Assembly: GCA_029821635.1 (NCBI GenBank)
Contig: JALGSW010000014.1
Location: 1-41,732, forward strand
Direction: 5' to 3'
Length of the DNA: 41,732 nt
Source: Candidatus Zipacnadia bacterium
Lineage (GTDB): Bacteria > Armatimonadota > Zipacnadia > Zipacnadales > UBA5352
The notes under the pieces were generated by a model that worked only from the letters and a program-made list of their open reading frames with translations, was not told where the DNA came from and made no database searches. The position numbers were made by a program, and so were the translations under genes. How positions within the stretch are numbered: position 1 is the stretch's first letter; every line of letters begins with the position of its first letter. Positions 25,533-33,196 of the stretch are shown in pieces.

Positions 25533-26399
25533 TCAGCCTTCCTCGTCCACGTCGATCTCCCCCACGTAGCGCTCCCCGTCCCAGACGAAGACCCACGTTC
25601 GGTCCTCGTCGATGGTCTGGTAGTAGTCCGGATTGTCGTATTCGTGCTTCGGCTGGCTCCAGTCGGGGCTTCCGTGCCACTTCTCGACGTGCGCGGTGAC
25701 CGCGATATCCTTCAACTCGCGAGTTCCATCGCGGAACTCGAGCTTCGTGTCGTTCCATGACGCGTCGCCCCACGGCATGTGCTCCCAGAGCGTCGTCTCG
25801 TCGAAGACGCAGACGAAGTGGCCGTCGTGATACAGGTGGAGCTGGGTCTGTGTGCACGACGTCATGTTGCCGGCGCTGTGGTCCTCGAACATCAGCGCCA
25901 TCCGCGGGGCGTCTACGCCCAGGTCCACGAGCCGGCGGTCGATCCCGCGCCCATTGTACCCACCATCGAGGATCAGCAGGGGCTCGTAGGGGCCGGCGTC
26001 CATGTTGGGCAGCCGGAGCGGCTCCAGCACCATCACCAGGTCGCAGTCTTGCTTCCACCAGGACGAGGTGACATGGGCATCGACGAGGTAGACGCCCCTC
26101 TCAGGAACGAGCGTGTTGCCGAGGAATTGTCGTCCCGAGAACTCTACATCAACCGGGTGGACGTCCGGGTGGTTGCTCTGCCAGGACGCCTCACGCCACC
26201 AGGTGCTGAGGGCGTAGACGGTCGCGACTTCGGCGAAGTCCCTGCGGTCTACGGGGCCGAAGAAGTCGAGATGCGGCTCGCCCTCTGCGATGCGATTCTC
26301 GGGCTCGTCGGCAGACCCAGCCGGAGGCGGCTGCACACGCGTGCAGCCGCTCAGCGCCGCGCACGCAAGCGCCACGCACAGGATGATCTTCCGCATCAT
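25533..26399 (-). CDS. Lipoprotein of unknown function
   Basis: The 288-residue product has a lipoprotein signal peptide with lipobox LSGC (Cys19) and then a Pro-rich linker. The mature part is beta-rich and full of Trp, His and Asp (SWWKQDCDLVMVLEP, HLYHDGHFVCVFDETTLWEH, WVFVWDGERYVGEIDVDE). The region around RQFLGNTLVPERGVYLVDAHVTSSWWKQD could be a CBM9-like or DOMON-like sugar- or ligand-binding fold, but I cannot assign it. It lies 30 nt after the histidine kinase gene, so it may be a sensory or envelope partner. The ATG (two in tandem) follows a strong GGGAGGGGGAG site. Confidence 0.75.
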   Translation of the reverse strand: MMRKIILCVALACAALSGCTRVQPPPAGSADEPENRIAEGEPHLDFFGPVDRRDFAEVATVYALSTWWREASWQSNHPDVHPVDVEFSGRQFLGNTLVPERGVYLVDAHVTSSWWKQDCDLVMVLEPLRLPNMDAGPYEPLLILDGGYNGRGIDRRLVDLGVDAPRMALMFEDHSAGNMTSCTQTQLHLYHDGHFVCVFDETTLWEHMPWGDASWNDTKLEFRDGTRELKDIAVTAHVEKWHGSPDWSQPKHEYDNPDYYQTIDEDRTWVFVWDGERYVGEIDVDEEG

Positions 26400-26429
26400 C
26401 TCTCTCCCCCTCCCAGCGTCTGCGCCCTG

Positions 26430-28064
26430 CTATGTCTTCGCCGGCGCCTGCGTCCCCAGTGGCAGGCGCACGGTGACGGTTGTGCCCTCACCGACGCGCG
26501 AGTCCACCTCGATCGCGCCGCCGTGCTCCTCCTCAACGATCCGGCGGCAGGAGAACAGGCCCATCCCCGTCCCGGTCTCCTTCGTGGTGAAGAACGGCTC
26601 GAACAGCCGCGCCTGCTGCTCCGGCGGGATGCCCGGCCCGGTGTCCGTCACCGACAGCGCCACCTCGTCGCCATCCAACTCCGTCTCGATCAGCAGCGTC
26701 TTCGGCTCGTCCTCCATCGCCTCGATCGCGTTCAACGCCAGGTTCAGCACCACGCGGTCGAGCTGCGTCGGCACCGCCTGCACCAGCGGGAGGTCGTCCG
26801 CAAGCTGCAGGTCGAGCTCCACGCCCTCGTGATGCACCTCCGTGCGGATCAGCGAGAGCGCGCCGTCCACCACCTCGTTGAGGTCAGTCGGCTCCATCTG
26901 CAGCGCCTCGGGCCGCGCGAATGACTTCAGCCGCTCGACCAGCGCCAGCAGCCGCTGAAGCTGGCGCTCGAGGGATGCTTCGGTGCGCTCGTCCACGAAG
27001 CCCCGTTCGAGCGCGAGGTCCACGACCGTCACCATCGGCGAGACCACGTTAGCCATGTCGTGCGCGACGGTCGCCGAAAGCGTGCCGATGATCGACAGCT
27101 TCTCCGACCGCACCATCTGCTCCTGAGCAAGCTGCAGCCCCTCATACGCCTGCAACAGCTCGGTGTAGAGGCGCGCGTTCTCGATCGCGACCGCGGCCTG
27201 CGCGGCAATAGAGCTGACGATCTCCGCGTCGCCGCGATCGAAGACGTGCGTGGCGGCGGTGGTGTCGAGGAAGATCACGCCCAGCACCTCGCCCGCGCGC
27301 AGCAGCGGCGCGCAGATCGCCGAGCGGATGCGCAGGTCCTGCACCGAGTCGACCTCGCCGAAGCGCGCGTCGGCCATCGCGTCGGAGAGCAGGAGCGTGG
27401 CGTGCTGCTCGATGGCCTGCTCGACAATGCTGCGGCTGATCGCCATCTCACCGCCGCCCTCGGTGACGGGCCAGACCGCGCGCGCCTCAAGTTCGCTGGT
27501 CTCCGCGTCGTAGAGCAGCAGGAAGGCGCGCTCGGCGGGCACCACGCGCATGATGCTGCGCAGAAGCTCGATCAGCAGTTCCGACAGGTCGAGGGTGCTG
27601 CCGAGGGCCGCGGAGACGTCGCGCAGCACACCGAGCCGGCGCGCAAGCTCGGCGGCGTCCAACTCGCGCTCAGCCTCGGCGCCGGGCTGCACGGAGAAGA
27701 CGATCGCGTTCGGCTGCTCTTCGGGCTCCTCAATCAGCACAACGGCGCCTGCGGCGAGCGCACCGGGCGGCGGCTCCTCCTCGATCACCAGCCAGGTGCG
27801 GCCGAGCCTGAAGGGCTCGCTGGGATTGATCGGCGTCGGGGAGTAGATGCGGCGGCGGCCAACGAAAGTCCCGTTGGTCGAGTCGACGTCCTCGAGCAGC
27901 CAGAGGTCGTCCGGCCCCCGGCTGATCTGGCTGTGGAAGCGCGACACCCGTGGATCCAGCGGGAGTGCGATGTCATTCTCAGCGCGGCGGCCGAGCGTCA
28001 CCACCTCCCCCGTGGCGCCGAACTCGTAACCTTCCATGTCACCCGTCAACACGCGCAGCTTCAA
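26430..28064 (-). CDS. Histidine kinase with FHA and GAF domains
   Basis: Domain order in the 544-residue protein is as follows. An FHA domain covers about 1-95 (LGRRAENDIAL, SRFHSQIS, DSTNGTFVG), which binds phosphothreonine. A GAF domain covers about 150-300 (ERAFLLLYDAET, SAICAPLLRAGEVLGVIFLD). The dimerisation helix carries His335 in TVAHDMANVVSPM. The ATPase domain has NLALNAIEAM, DTGPGIPP, FEPFFTTKETGTGMGL. No transmembrane segment or receiver domain is present, so it is a cytosolic sensor, and no response regulator lies in the window. The start is TTG at 28064 with GAGGTGAG upstream. The neighbouring amidase and lipoprotein hint at envelope control. Confidence 0.93.
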   Translation of the reverse strand: MKLRVLTGDMEGYEFGATGEVVTLGRRAENDIALPLDPRVSRFHSQISRGPDDLWLLEDVDSTNGTFVGRRRIYSPTPINPSEPFRLGRTWLVIEEEPPPGALAAGAVVLIEEPEEQPNAIVFSVQPGAEAERELDAAELARRLGVLRDVSAALGSTLDLSELLIELLRSIMRVVPAERAFLLLYDAETSELEARAVWPVTEGGGEMAISRSIVEQAIEQHATLLLSDAMADARFGEVDSVQDLRIRSAICAPLLRAGEVLGVIFLDTTAATHVFDRGDAEIVSSIAAQAAVAIENARLYTELLQAYEGLQLAQEQMVRSEKLSIIGTLSATVAHDMANVVSPMVTVVDLALERGFVDERTEASLERQLQRLLALVERLKSFARPEALQMEPTDLNEVVDGALSLIRTEVHHEGVELDLQLADDLPLVQAVPTQLDRVVLNLALNAIEAMEDEPKTLLIETELDGDEVALSVTDTGPGIPPEQQARLFEPFFTTKETGTGMGLFSCRRIVEEEHGGAIEVDSRVGEGTTVTVRLPLGTQAPAKT

Positions 28065-28108
28065 TGCAGGCTCACCTCAGCGGCAGAATGGGCAGGCGGT
28101 CGGCTCAG

Positions 28109-29323
28109 TCAGTCTACATTGGCGACGATCTGGAAGAACTCCTCCACGCCCATCGCGAGTCCGTTGGCGGCGGCGGTCGCGAATTTCTCGCTCTTCATGC
28201 GCGCCTCCTCCGTCGGGTTGCTCACGAACGCGCACTCGACCAGCACTCGCGGCACGTCGCTGCTGCGCAGCACGTAGAACGGTCGCCATGAGATGAAGCG
28301 GTTCTTCGTGCCGAGCGACGCGCTCAGGTGGTTCTGCATGATGCGCGCGGGCAGGGCGCTCATCGGCGACCAGTAGTACGTCTCGGTGCCATACGCGCTC
28401 GCGGCGTTGCCCGAGCCGACCGCGTTGTTGTGCACCGACAGGAAGAGGTCGGCGTCCGGCTGATCGCTGGCGGCAAGTCGCGCCTCAAGCTCGGCGCGCT
28501 GCGTGCTGCCCGAGCCAACGGCGCTGTCCGTGTCGCGCAGCATCCGCACGACAGCCCCGCGGCCCTCCAGCAAGCTCTTGAGCTTCGCGGCGATGCGCAG
28601 GTTCACGGTCTTCTCGCGCACGCCCGTCGGCCCAACCGCGCCGCTGTCGGAGCCGCCGTGGCCGGGGTCGATGACGATGACCTTGCCGCTGAGCGAAGCG
28701 GTCTCGTAGGGCCTGCGGATGAGGAGCTGCAGGCTGCCATCCCCCTGCGCCACACGCCATCCGCGCTGCTGTGCAAAGGTCAGGTTGAAGGTCAGCCGAG
28801 CCCAACCGTCGGTGACCTGCTCAGCCTCAATCGCCCACGTGCAGCGGTCGGAGGGGAGTTGGCGGACGCCGTAGCGCGCGAGCCGCACGCCGAAGAGGTC
28901 GAGCGTGAGCGTCGGCGGCTGGATCCCCTGCGTGACGCGGAAGGCCACGGGCCTGGCGATCCGCAGCACGACCACGCTGCCCGCCTCGATGCCCTTTACG
29001 GAGATGTCGCGCAGGCTCTGCACGGCCGGGCATGCGACGGAGCGGTCGAGCGGCCTCACGTGGCCCTGCGACACCCATGCGTGCAGGATCGGCGCGAGCG
29101 GGATGCGGTAGAAGCCATCGACGAAGTCGTTCGCCCAGAGCGTGATGCCGGGCGGGAGGACGGTGATGCGATTGTGGGCCTTGCTGGGGCCGGTGCGCAG
29201 GTCGGTGCGCGGCTCGGTGGTCACGACAGCGCGCGCGGCGAAGGCCGGCGCGGACGCGGCGCAGGCGAGGACGATTGCGAGGACAAGCGCCCTACCCGCT
29301 GCGAAATACCGCGTTGACGGCAT
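28109..29323 (-). CDS. N-acetylmuramoyl-L-alanine amidase (Amidase_3) with SH3-like and AMIN-like domains
   Basis: The product has a signal peptide ending AFA, an SH3b-like segment (TDLRTGPSKAHNRITVLPPG), an AMIN-like beta domain (VAFRVTQGIQPPTLTLDLFG), and a C-terminal zinc amidase. The amidase shows VIDPGHGGSDSGAVG (zinc His), VREKTVNL (Glu), LFLSVHNNAV (His) and the late VLVECAFVSNPTEEARM (Glu). Such enzymes cut the peptide from peptidoglycan during cell separation. The start at 29323 gives a clean signal peptide but no obvious ribosome site. An in-frame ATG at 29356, 13 nt after AGGGAG, would add 11 residues. It is divergent from the pseudopilin. Confidence 0.92.
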   Translation of the reverse strand: MPSTRYFAAGRALVLAIVLACAASAPAFAARAVVTTEPRTDLRTGPSKAHNRITVLPPGITLWANDFVDGFYRIPLAPILHAWVSQGHVRPLDRSVACPAVQSLRDISVKGIEAGSVVVLRIARPVAFRVTQGIQPPTLTLDLFGVRLARYGVRQLPSDRCTWAIEAEQVTDGWARLTFNLTFAQQRGWRVAQGDGSLQLLIRRPYETASLSGKVIVIDPGHGGSDSGAVGPTGVREKTVNLRIAAKLKSLLEGRGAVVRMLRDTDSAVGSGSTQRAELEARLAASDQPDADLFLSVHNNAVGSGNAASAYGTETYYWSPMSALPARIMQNHLSASLGTKNRFISWRPFYVLRSSDVPRVLVECAFVSNPTEEARMKSEKFATAAANGLAMGVEEFFQIVANVD

Positions 29324-29390
29324 TCTGAGGCAGGCGTATACTTCACAAGCGATCATCGTCAGTGGACAGCTCCCTGAGGTGGTGGTCTAC

Positions 29391-29942
29391 GTGTTCAACC
29401 GACGCGGACGACGGCGTGGTTTCACCGCGGCCGAGGTGCTCGTTGTGACGGCGATCCTGACGAGCCTCGGCGGTGGCGGCAACGCGTTCCTCGGCTGCAC
29501 CTCCAAGGCCCATCAGACCGCCTGCGCGAACAACCTCCAGCAGATCGGCCTGGCGCTCCAGATGCGCACGATGACCGACGAGCCCCTCCCGCGCGCGTGG
29601 TTCTACCCGCCCGATCCGCCCCATCCGGCGCGGAATCAGTATCACCTCGCGAACGTGATGTCAAGCGACGTGCCGAAGCAGATGTTCATCTGCCCGGCGG
29701 CCCCGCAGGCGATCCAGCAGCGCGGCATCTGCTACGTCTACAACGACAAGCTCGGCGGGATGATGCCCGATCAGATCCCCAACCCGGCCGGCACGTGGCT
29801 GATGATGGACGTCAACCTGGTGACTCCCGACGTGCCCCCCGCGCACAACGGCGGCTGCAACGTGCTGTTCGTGGACGGGCACGTGAAGTGGTACCCGGCG
29901 GCCCAGATCCAGGCGCTCAACCTGTTCGGCCAGCAGCAGTAG
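29391..29942 (+). CDS. Type IV pilin-like DUF1559-type protein
   Basis: The 183-residue protein has a basic leader (NRRGRRRG) followed by FTAAEVLVVTAILTSLGG, a type III prepilin signal with Glu at position 5 after the cleavage Gly. ACANNLQQIGLALQ follows the helix, and HNGGCNVLFVDGHVKWYP near the C-terminus is the DG motif of DUF1559-like proteins. These are abundant in Planctomycetes, Armatimonadetes and relatives, and their role is mostly unknown. The GTG at 29391 is chosen because the leader starts there; GTG codons at 29379 and 29382 are alternatives. It stands alone without a pilus machinery. Confidence 0.85.
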   Translation: MFNRRGRRRGFTAAEVLVVTAILTSLGGGGNAFLGCTSKAHQTACANNLQQIGLALQMRTMTDEPLPRAWFYPPDPPHPARNQYHLANVMSSDVPKQMFICPAAPQAIQQRGICYVYNDKLGGMMPDQIPNPAGTWLMMDVNLVTPDVPPAHNGGCNVLFVDGHVKWYPAAQIQALNLFGQQQ

Positions 29943-29953
29943 CCGCGAGGGCC

Positions 29954-30760
29954 TCATCCGGGCGCGTCCATGCTGCCCGAGCGCAGGCCCTCCAGGTCCA
30001 CCGTCACCCAGCGGAAGCCCAGCTCCCGCAGGCGCTCGGAGACGCGTCCGCGCACCGGCTCGGCAGTCAGCTCCGCGACGCGCTCGACCGGGACCTCAAT
30101 GCGCGCAAGGCCGTCGTGGTCGCGCACGCGCAGCGCCTCGAAGCCCATCACGCGCAGCGCATCCTCCGCGGCCGCGATGCGGCTCAGCCGCTCCTCAGTC
30201 AGCTCCTCACCGTAGGGAACACGCGTGGCAAGGCAGGCCATTGACGGGTCATCCCACGTCGGCAGCCCGCGCTCGCGGGAAAGCTCGCGCACGTCCTGCT
30301 TCCCCAGCCCGGCCTCGGCCAGCGGCGCGCGGATGCCCATCTCCTGCGCTGCGCGCGCGCCAGGCCGGTAAGCTGCGGCGTCGTCAAGCTGCTCGCCATG
30401 CGCGATCCACGGCAGCCCCTGCACGTGCGCGAGGTCGAGCAGGTGCTGGAAGAGCACTTTCTTGCAGTGGTAGCAGCGATCGGGCGGGTTGGCGCGCACC
30501 TGCGGCGAGTCGAGTTGGCAGGACCCGATGATCATGTGTCGAACTCCCGCGCGCGCGGCGATCTCCGTCGCGCGTTCGATCTCGAACTCATGGAAGAGCG
30601 GGCCGCGCGCTGTGACGGCAAGCACACGTTCGCCCAGCACCTCGCCCGCGACGTCGACGAGGAGCGAGCTGTCCACGCCGCCTGAGAGGGCGATCAACAC
30701 CCCGCCCATCTCCTGGAGGACTTCCCGCAACCTGTCGGCCTTCTGCTGTAGGTCGGGCAT
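29954..30760 (-). CDS. larE: LarE-like ATP-dependent sacrificial sulfur transferase
   Basis: The 268-residue PP-loop enzyme has IALSGGVDSSLLVD (residues 23-36), PPDRCYHCKKVLF, and SMACLATRVPYG, in which Cys176 falls at the same residue number as the sacrificial cysteine of the Lactobacillus enzyme. LarE adenylates the pyridinium cofactor precursor and donates cysteine sulfur to it for the nickel-pincer nucleotide of lactate racemase-type enzymes. The start at 30760 is picked by alignment to the family; no clear ribosome site is seen, and upstream residues look non-native. larC is about 10 kb away; larA and larB are absent from the window. Confidence 0.92.
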   Translation of the reverse strand: MPDLQQKADRLREVLQEMGGVLIALSGGVDSSLLVDVAGEVLGERVLAVTARGPLFHEFEIERATEIAARAGVRHMIIGSCQLDSPQVRANPPDRCYHCKKVLFQHLLDLAHVQGLPWIAHGEQLDDAAAYRPGARAAQEMGIRAPLAEAGLGKQDVRELSRERGLPTWDDPSMACLATRVPYGEELTEERLSRIAAAEDALRVMGFEALRVRDHDGLARIEVPVERVAELTAEPVRGRVSERLRELGFRWVTVDLEGLRSGSMDAPG

Positions 30761-30849
30761 CACAATCACCGGAGGAACTTTCGTCGCAGCTCCCCCGGTT
30801 CCCTGCGAACCCCACGGGAGGTCGGGCTTCCTCCGCGTCGAATACGCGT

Positions 30850-30861
30850 GCAACATGTTGC
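30850..30861. promoter_or_regulatory. Perfect 12-bp palindrome, possible operator
   Basis: GCAACATGTTGC is self-complementary and lies 39 bp before the oxidoreductase start, in the 140-bp divergent spacer with larE. This is a common place and length for a repressor half-site pair. The binding protein is unknown. Confidence 0.45.
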
Positions 30862-30900
30862 TCGCCACAGAGAGCAGTCGCGTTGAGGAGAGTGCACCAC

Positions 30901-31920
30901 ATGGACAAGCTGAGAGTCGCGATGATCGGGGCAGGCGGGCGCGGGATGAGCCACATCCGCTCCATCGCAGCCGCCCCGAACATCGAGTTCGTTGCCATCT
31001 GCGACATGGTCCAGGAGGCCGCGAAGCCGATCGTTGAGGAGTTCGGTGTACCGTGGGTGGGCAGCATCGAGCAGCTCATGGCCGATTACGAGCTGGACGG
31101 CTGCGGCATCTGCGTGCCGACCGCCTACCACTACGACACCGCAATCCAGGTCATCGAGGCGGGCAAGCACCTCGTGACGGAAAAGCCGATGGCGAAGAGC
31201 GTCGCGCAGGCGCGCGAGATGCTCGAGGGCGTGGAGAGCCGAGGGCTCGTCTCCGCCATCTCCTACCAGCTCCGCTTCGGCCCCGTCTACCGCAAGGTCA
31301 AGGAGCTGTGCGAGCAGATCGACCCGCTGCAGATCATCTTCGCCCGCCAGCGCGGGATGATGAGCGAGAAGTACCTGAGCCCCGAGCCCTTCGATGGCAT
31401 CATGGACTTCATCAGCCACGACATCGACATGATCCCGTTCCTCGCGGGCCGCGAGCCGAAGCAGGTCTTCACGACGATGGGCCGCGACGTGTGGGCCGAC
31501 GTGAACGCGATCGAGTACATCGGCGCGCAGATCGCGCTGGGCGAGGGCCCGCATCAGACCGTGGGCATCATCTCCTCCTCGATGGGCGGCGGCGGCGTGC
31601 CGCAGCGCCTGGACGTCGTCGGGCGCAACGGCACCGCGGTCGCGACCGGCAACGAGGTGCGCTTCGGCATCGGCCCGAACCCCGACAAGACTCAGGCGCG
31701 TGATCCGTGGTCCGCTTCGTTCCTCGGCGAGACCCACGACTTCACGATGGACCTCTACGCCCACTGGGCGGCGGCGTGTCTCGATGACAGCGTGGACATC
31801 GCCCCCGCGGCCACCTACCGCGATGGCTTCAACGCGCTGCTGATCTCCCTGGCGCTGGTGCAGTCGGGCGAGACAGGCGAGGTCGTGGACATCGCGGAGT
31901 TCGCGGCGAACGCGGACTGA
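30901..31920 (+). CDS. Gfo/Idh/MocA family oxidoreductase
   Basis: The 339-residue product has the Rossmann start LRVAMIGAGGRGMSHIRS, EFVAICDMVQE at the second strand, GKHLVTEKPMAK with Lys95, and the substrate-domain motif MDFISHDIDMIPFLAG, where His and Asp resemble the catalytic residues of sugar dehydrogenases. It probably oxidises or reduces a sugar or sugar nucleotide. ATG 30901 follows GAGGAG at 10 nt. It is divergent from larE and converges on the GNAT gene across a hairpin-rich spacer. Confidence 0.92.
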   Translation: MDKLRVAMIGAGGRGMSHIRSIAAAPNIEFVAICDMVQEAAKPIVEEFGVPWVGSIEQLMADYELDGCGICVPTAYHYDTAIQVIEAGKHLVTEKPMAKSVAQAREMLEGVESRGLVSAISYQLRFGPVYRKVKELCEQIDPLQIIFARQRGMMSEKYLSPEPFDGIMDFISHDIDMIPFLAGREPKQVFTTMGRDVWADVNAIEYIGAQIALGEGPHQTVGIISSSMGGGGVPQRLDVVGRNGTAVATGNEVRFGIGPNPDKTQARDPWSASFLGETHDFTMDLYAHWAAACLDDSVDIAPAATYRDGFNALLISLALVQSGETGEVVDIAEFAANAD

Positions 31921-31939
31921 CGGCCACCTCTCCCCCCGA

Positions 31940-31964
31940 CCCCCTCTCCGTTCCGGCGAGGGGG
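31940..31964. repeat. C/G-rich hairpin in convergent spacer
   Basis: A 10-bp stem with one G-T pair and a 5-nt loop is formed by CCCCCTCTCC and GGCGAGGGGG. The low-complexity sequence resembles dispersed intergenic palindromes seen in other GC-rich genomes. The function is unknown. Confidence 0.4.
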
Positions 31965-31974
31965 AGGACGACAA

Positions 31975-32016
31975 CAGCAAACGGGCGCGGCCAGCGATGG
32001 CCGCGCCCGTTTGCTG
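31975..32016. terminator. Bidirectional terminator hairpin
   Basis: Two perfect 18-bp arms (31975-31992, 31999-32016) enclose a 6-nt loop. The outer part of the stem is A/T-bearing (CAGCAAA / TTTGCTG) and the core is GC-rich, so either strand would present a short A-stem-T pattern. It lies between two convergent genes, downstream of both. Confidence 0.85.
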
Positions 32017-32043
32017 ATGGCATGCCGACCAAGTCACAGCGGC

Positions 32044-32063
32044 AGCAGGCAGGAATGCCTGCT
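32044..32063. repeat. Small hairpin repeat
   Basis: AGCAGGCA and TGCCTGCT pair perfectly around a GGAA loop. It adjoins the terminator and may be a dispersed intergenic repeat. No second copy was noticed in the window. Confidence 0.45.
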
Positions 32064-32107
32064 CCACGAACGGCCCCATATCACCGGAAACGGGAGTGCG
32101 AGGAGAG

Positions 32108-32599
32108 CTACAACTCCAGGAAACACTCCACGCTCGGCAGCGCGCGTTCGAAGCCGGCCTTGTGGTACATCGCGCGTGCGGGGGCGTGACCATCGTCTCC
32201 GCCGGTCAACACGCGAGCGGCACTCATCCCCTCGCTGCGGAAATGCTCCAGCGCCCACTCCACCTGCGCCGAGCCGATGCCCTGTCCCTGATGGGCGGGA
32301 TCGACCGCGTTGTTGGAGATCTCCCCCACGCCACGGTCGCGGTGCAGCCGCCAGGTGAGGAAGCCCACGACCTCCCCACCGCGCTCGCTGACGATCGCCA
32401 TCCGCGCGTAGTCGCGGAGTTGGCAGACCACGCTCGCGCGCTTGCGCAGCTCCCAGTCGCCGTAGAAAAGCTCCCAGAGCGCGTCGCCAAGTATCTCGCG
32501 CCAGCTCTCGAAGATGCCCCTCCACGCCACCACGGCGATCTCGCCGCAGATAGCGGCATCCTCAGGACGTGCGGGCCGGATGGTGGCCTGGTCGCTCAC
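32108..32599 (-). CDS. GNAT family acetyltransferase
   Basis: The product, about 163 residues, has the GNAT layout: ATIRPARPEDAAICGEIA at the start, EVVGFLTWRL, VGEISNNAVDPAHQGQGIGSAQVEWAL with the acetyl-CoA loop (Q-G-Q-G-I-G), and ARAMYHKAGFER near the end. It acetylates an amine of unknown identity; an amino sugar would suit the upstream aminotransferases. GTG 32599 starts 4 nt after the upstream stop. An ATG at 32632, inside the upstream gene, is an alternative; neither has a clear ribosome site. Confidence 0.85.
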   Translation of the reverse strand: MSDQATIRPARPEDAAICGEIAVVAWRGIFESWREILGDALWELFYGDWELRKRASVVCQLRDYARMAIVSERGGEVVGFLTWRLHRDRGVGEISNNAVDPAHQGQGIGSAQVEWALEHFRSEGMSAARVLTGGDDGHAPARAMYHKAGFERALPSVECFLEL

Positions 32600-32603
32600 G
32601 AGC

Positions 32604-33170
32604 TTACTCGGCCGGTGTGACAACGAGGTCATCGAAGCGCACCCAGAAGGGCCCTTCGGTCTCGGAGTTGAGCACGCCCGTGTCGCCACTGGTCTCCAGC
32701 CGCACCGTGGCCTTGTGCGCATCGGCGGGCGCGACGACCGTGGCGGTAAGCTCCTGCCAGTCGAAGGTGCCGCCGGTGTGCGGCGTGTCGGACTTGATCA
32801 GTTCGTCGCTGGCCACGCCCGGCTCGGTCTTCCACCAGTGGATGCGTGCATACACCATCTCCGAGGCGGCGCCCTCGGCGGTCGCCCACACGGAGATCTT
32901 ATAGTTCTTCCCAGGCTCCACGTCGAAAGCGGAGCTGCGGGCGATGCCGCGACCGTCCTTGCCCATGCTCATCAGCATCGAGGTCGTTCCACCGTGCACG
33001 ACCGCATCGCACTGGATGAACTCGACCTGGCCGACGATCACGTCGGTGATCCAGCCGTTGAAGCCGTCCTCGAAGCCACCGTTGACCACCAGGTTCTCCT
33101 GCAGGTTGTCCTGCGCCATGCACGCGACAGGCGCGAGCGCCGCAAGCGTGATCGCGATCAGAAGACGCAT
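32604..33170 (-). CDS. Secreted carbohydrate-binding-like jelly-roll protein
   Basis: The 188-residue product has a signal peptide (about 1-19) and then one domain with NLVVNGGFEDGFNGWI, the usual start of CBM4/9-type jelly rolls. YKISVWATAEG and PFWVRFDDLVVTPAE form the last strands. It probably binds sugar outside the cell, with no catalytic part. GGAGG lies 9 nt before the ATG. It sits between an aminotransferase and an acetyltransferase, an unexpected place for an exported protein. Confidence 0.8.
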   Translation of the reverse strand: MRLLIAITLAALAPVACMAQDNLQENLVVNGGFEDGFNGWITDVIVGQVEFIQCDAVVHGGTTSMLMSMGKDGRGIARSSAFDVEPGKNYKISVWATAEGAASEMVYARIHWWKTEPGVASDELIKSDTPHTGGTFDWQELTATVVAPADAHKATVRLETSGDTGVLNSETEGPFWVRFDDLVVTPAE

Positions 33171-33196
33171 CGTTTCAGCCTCCGTCCGAGCAGCCG

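Noticed and set aside
25471..26058. Upstream extension of the Gfo/Idh/MocA frame
   Set aside because: It overlaps the lipoprotein gene, has no family match, and a perfect ribosome site marks the start at 25470.
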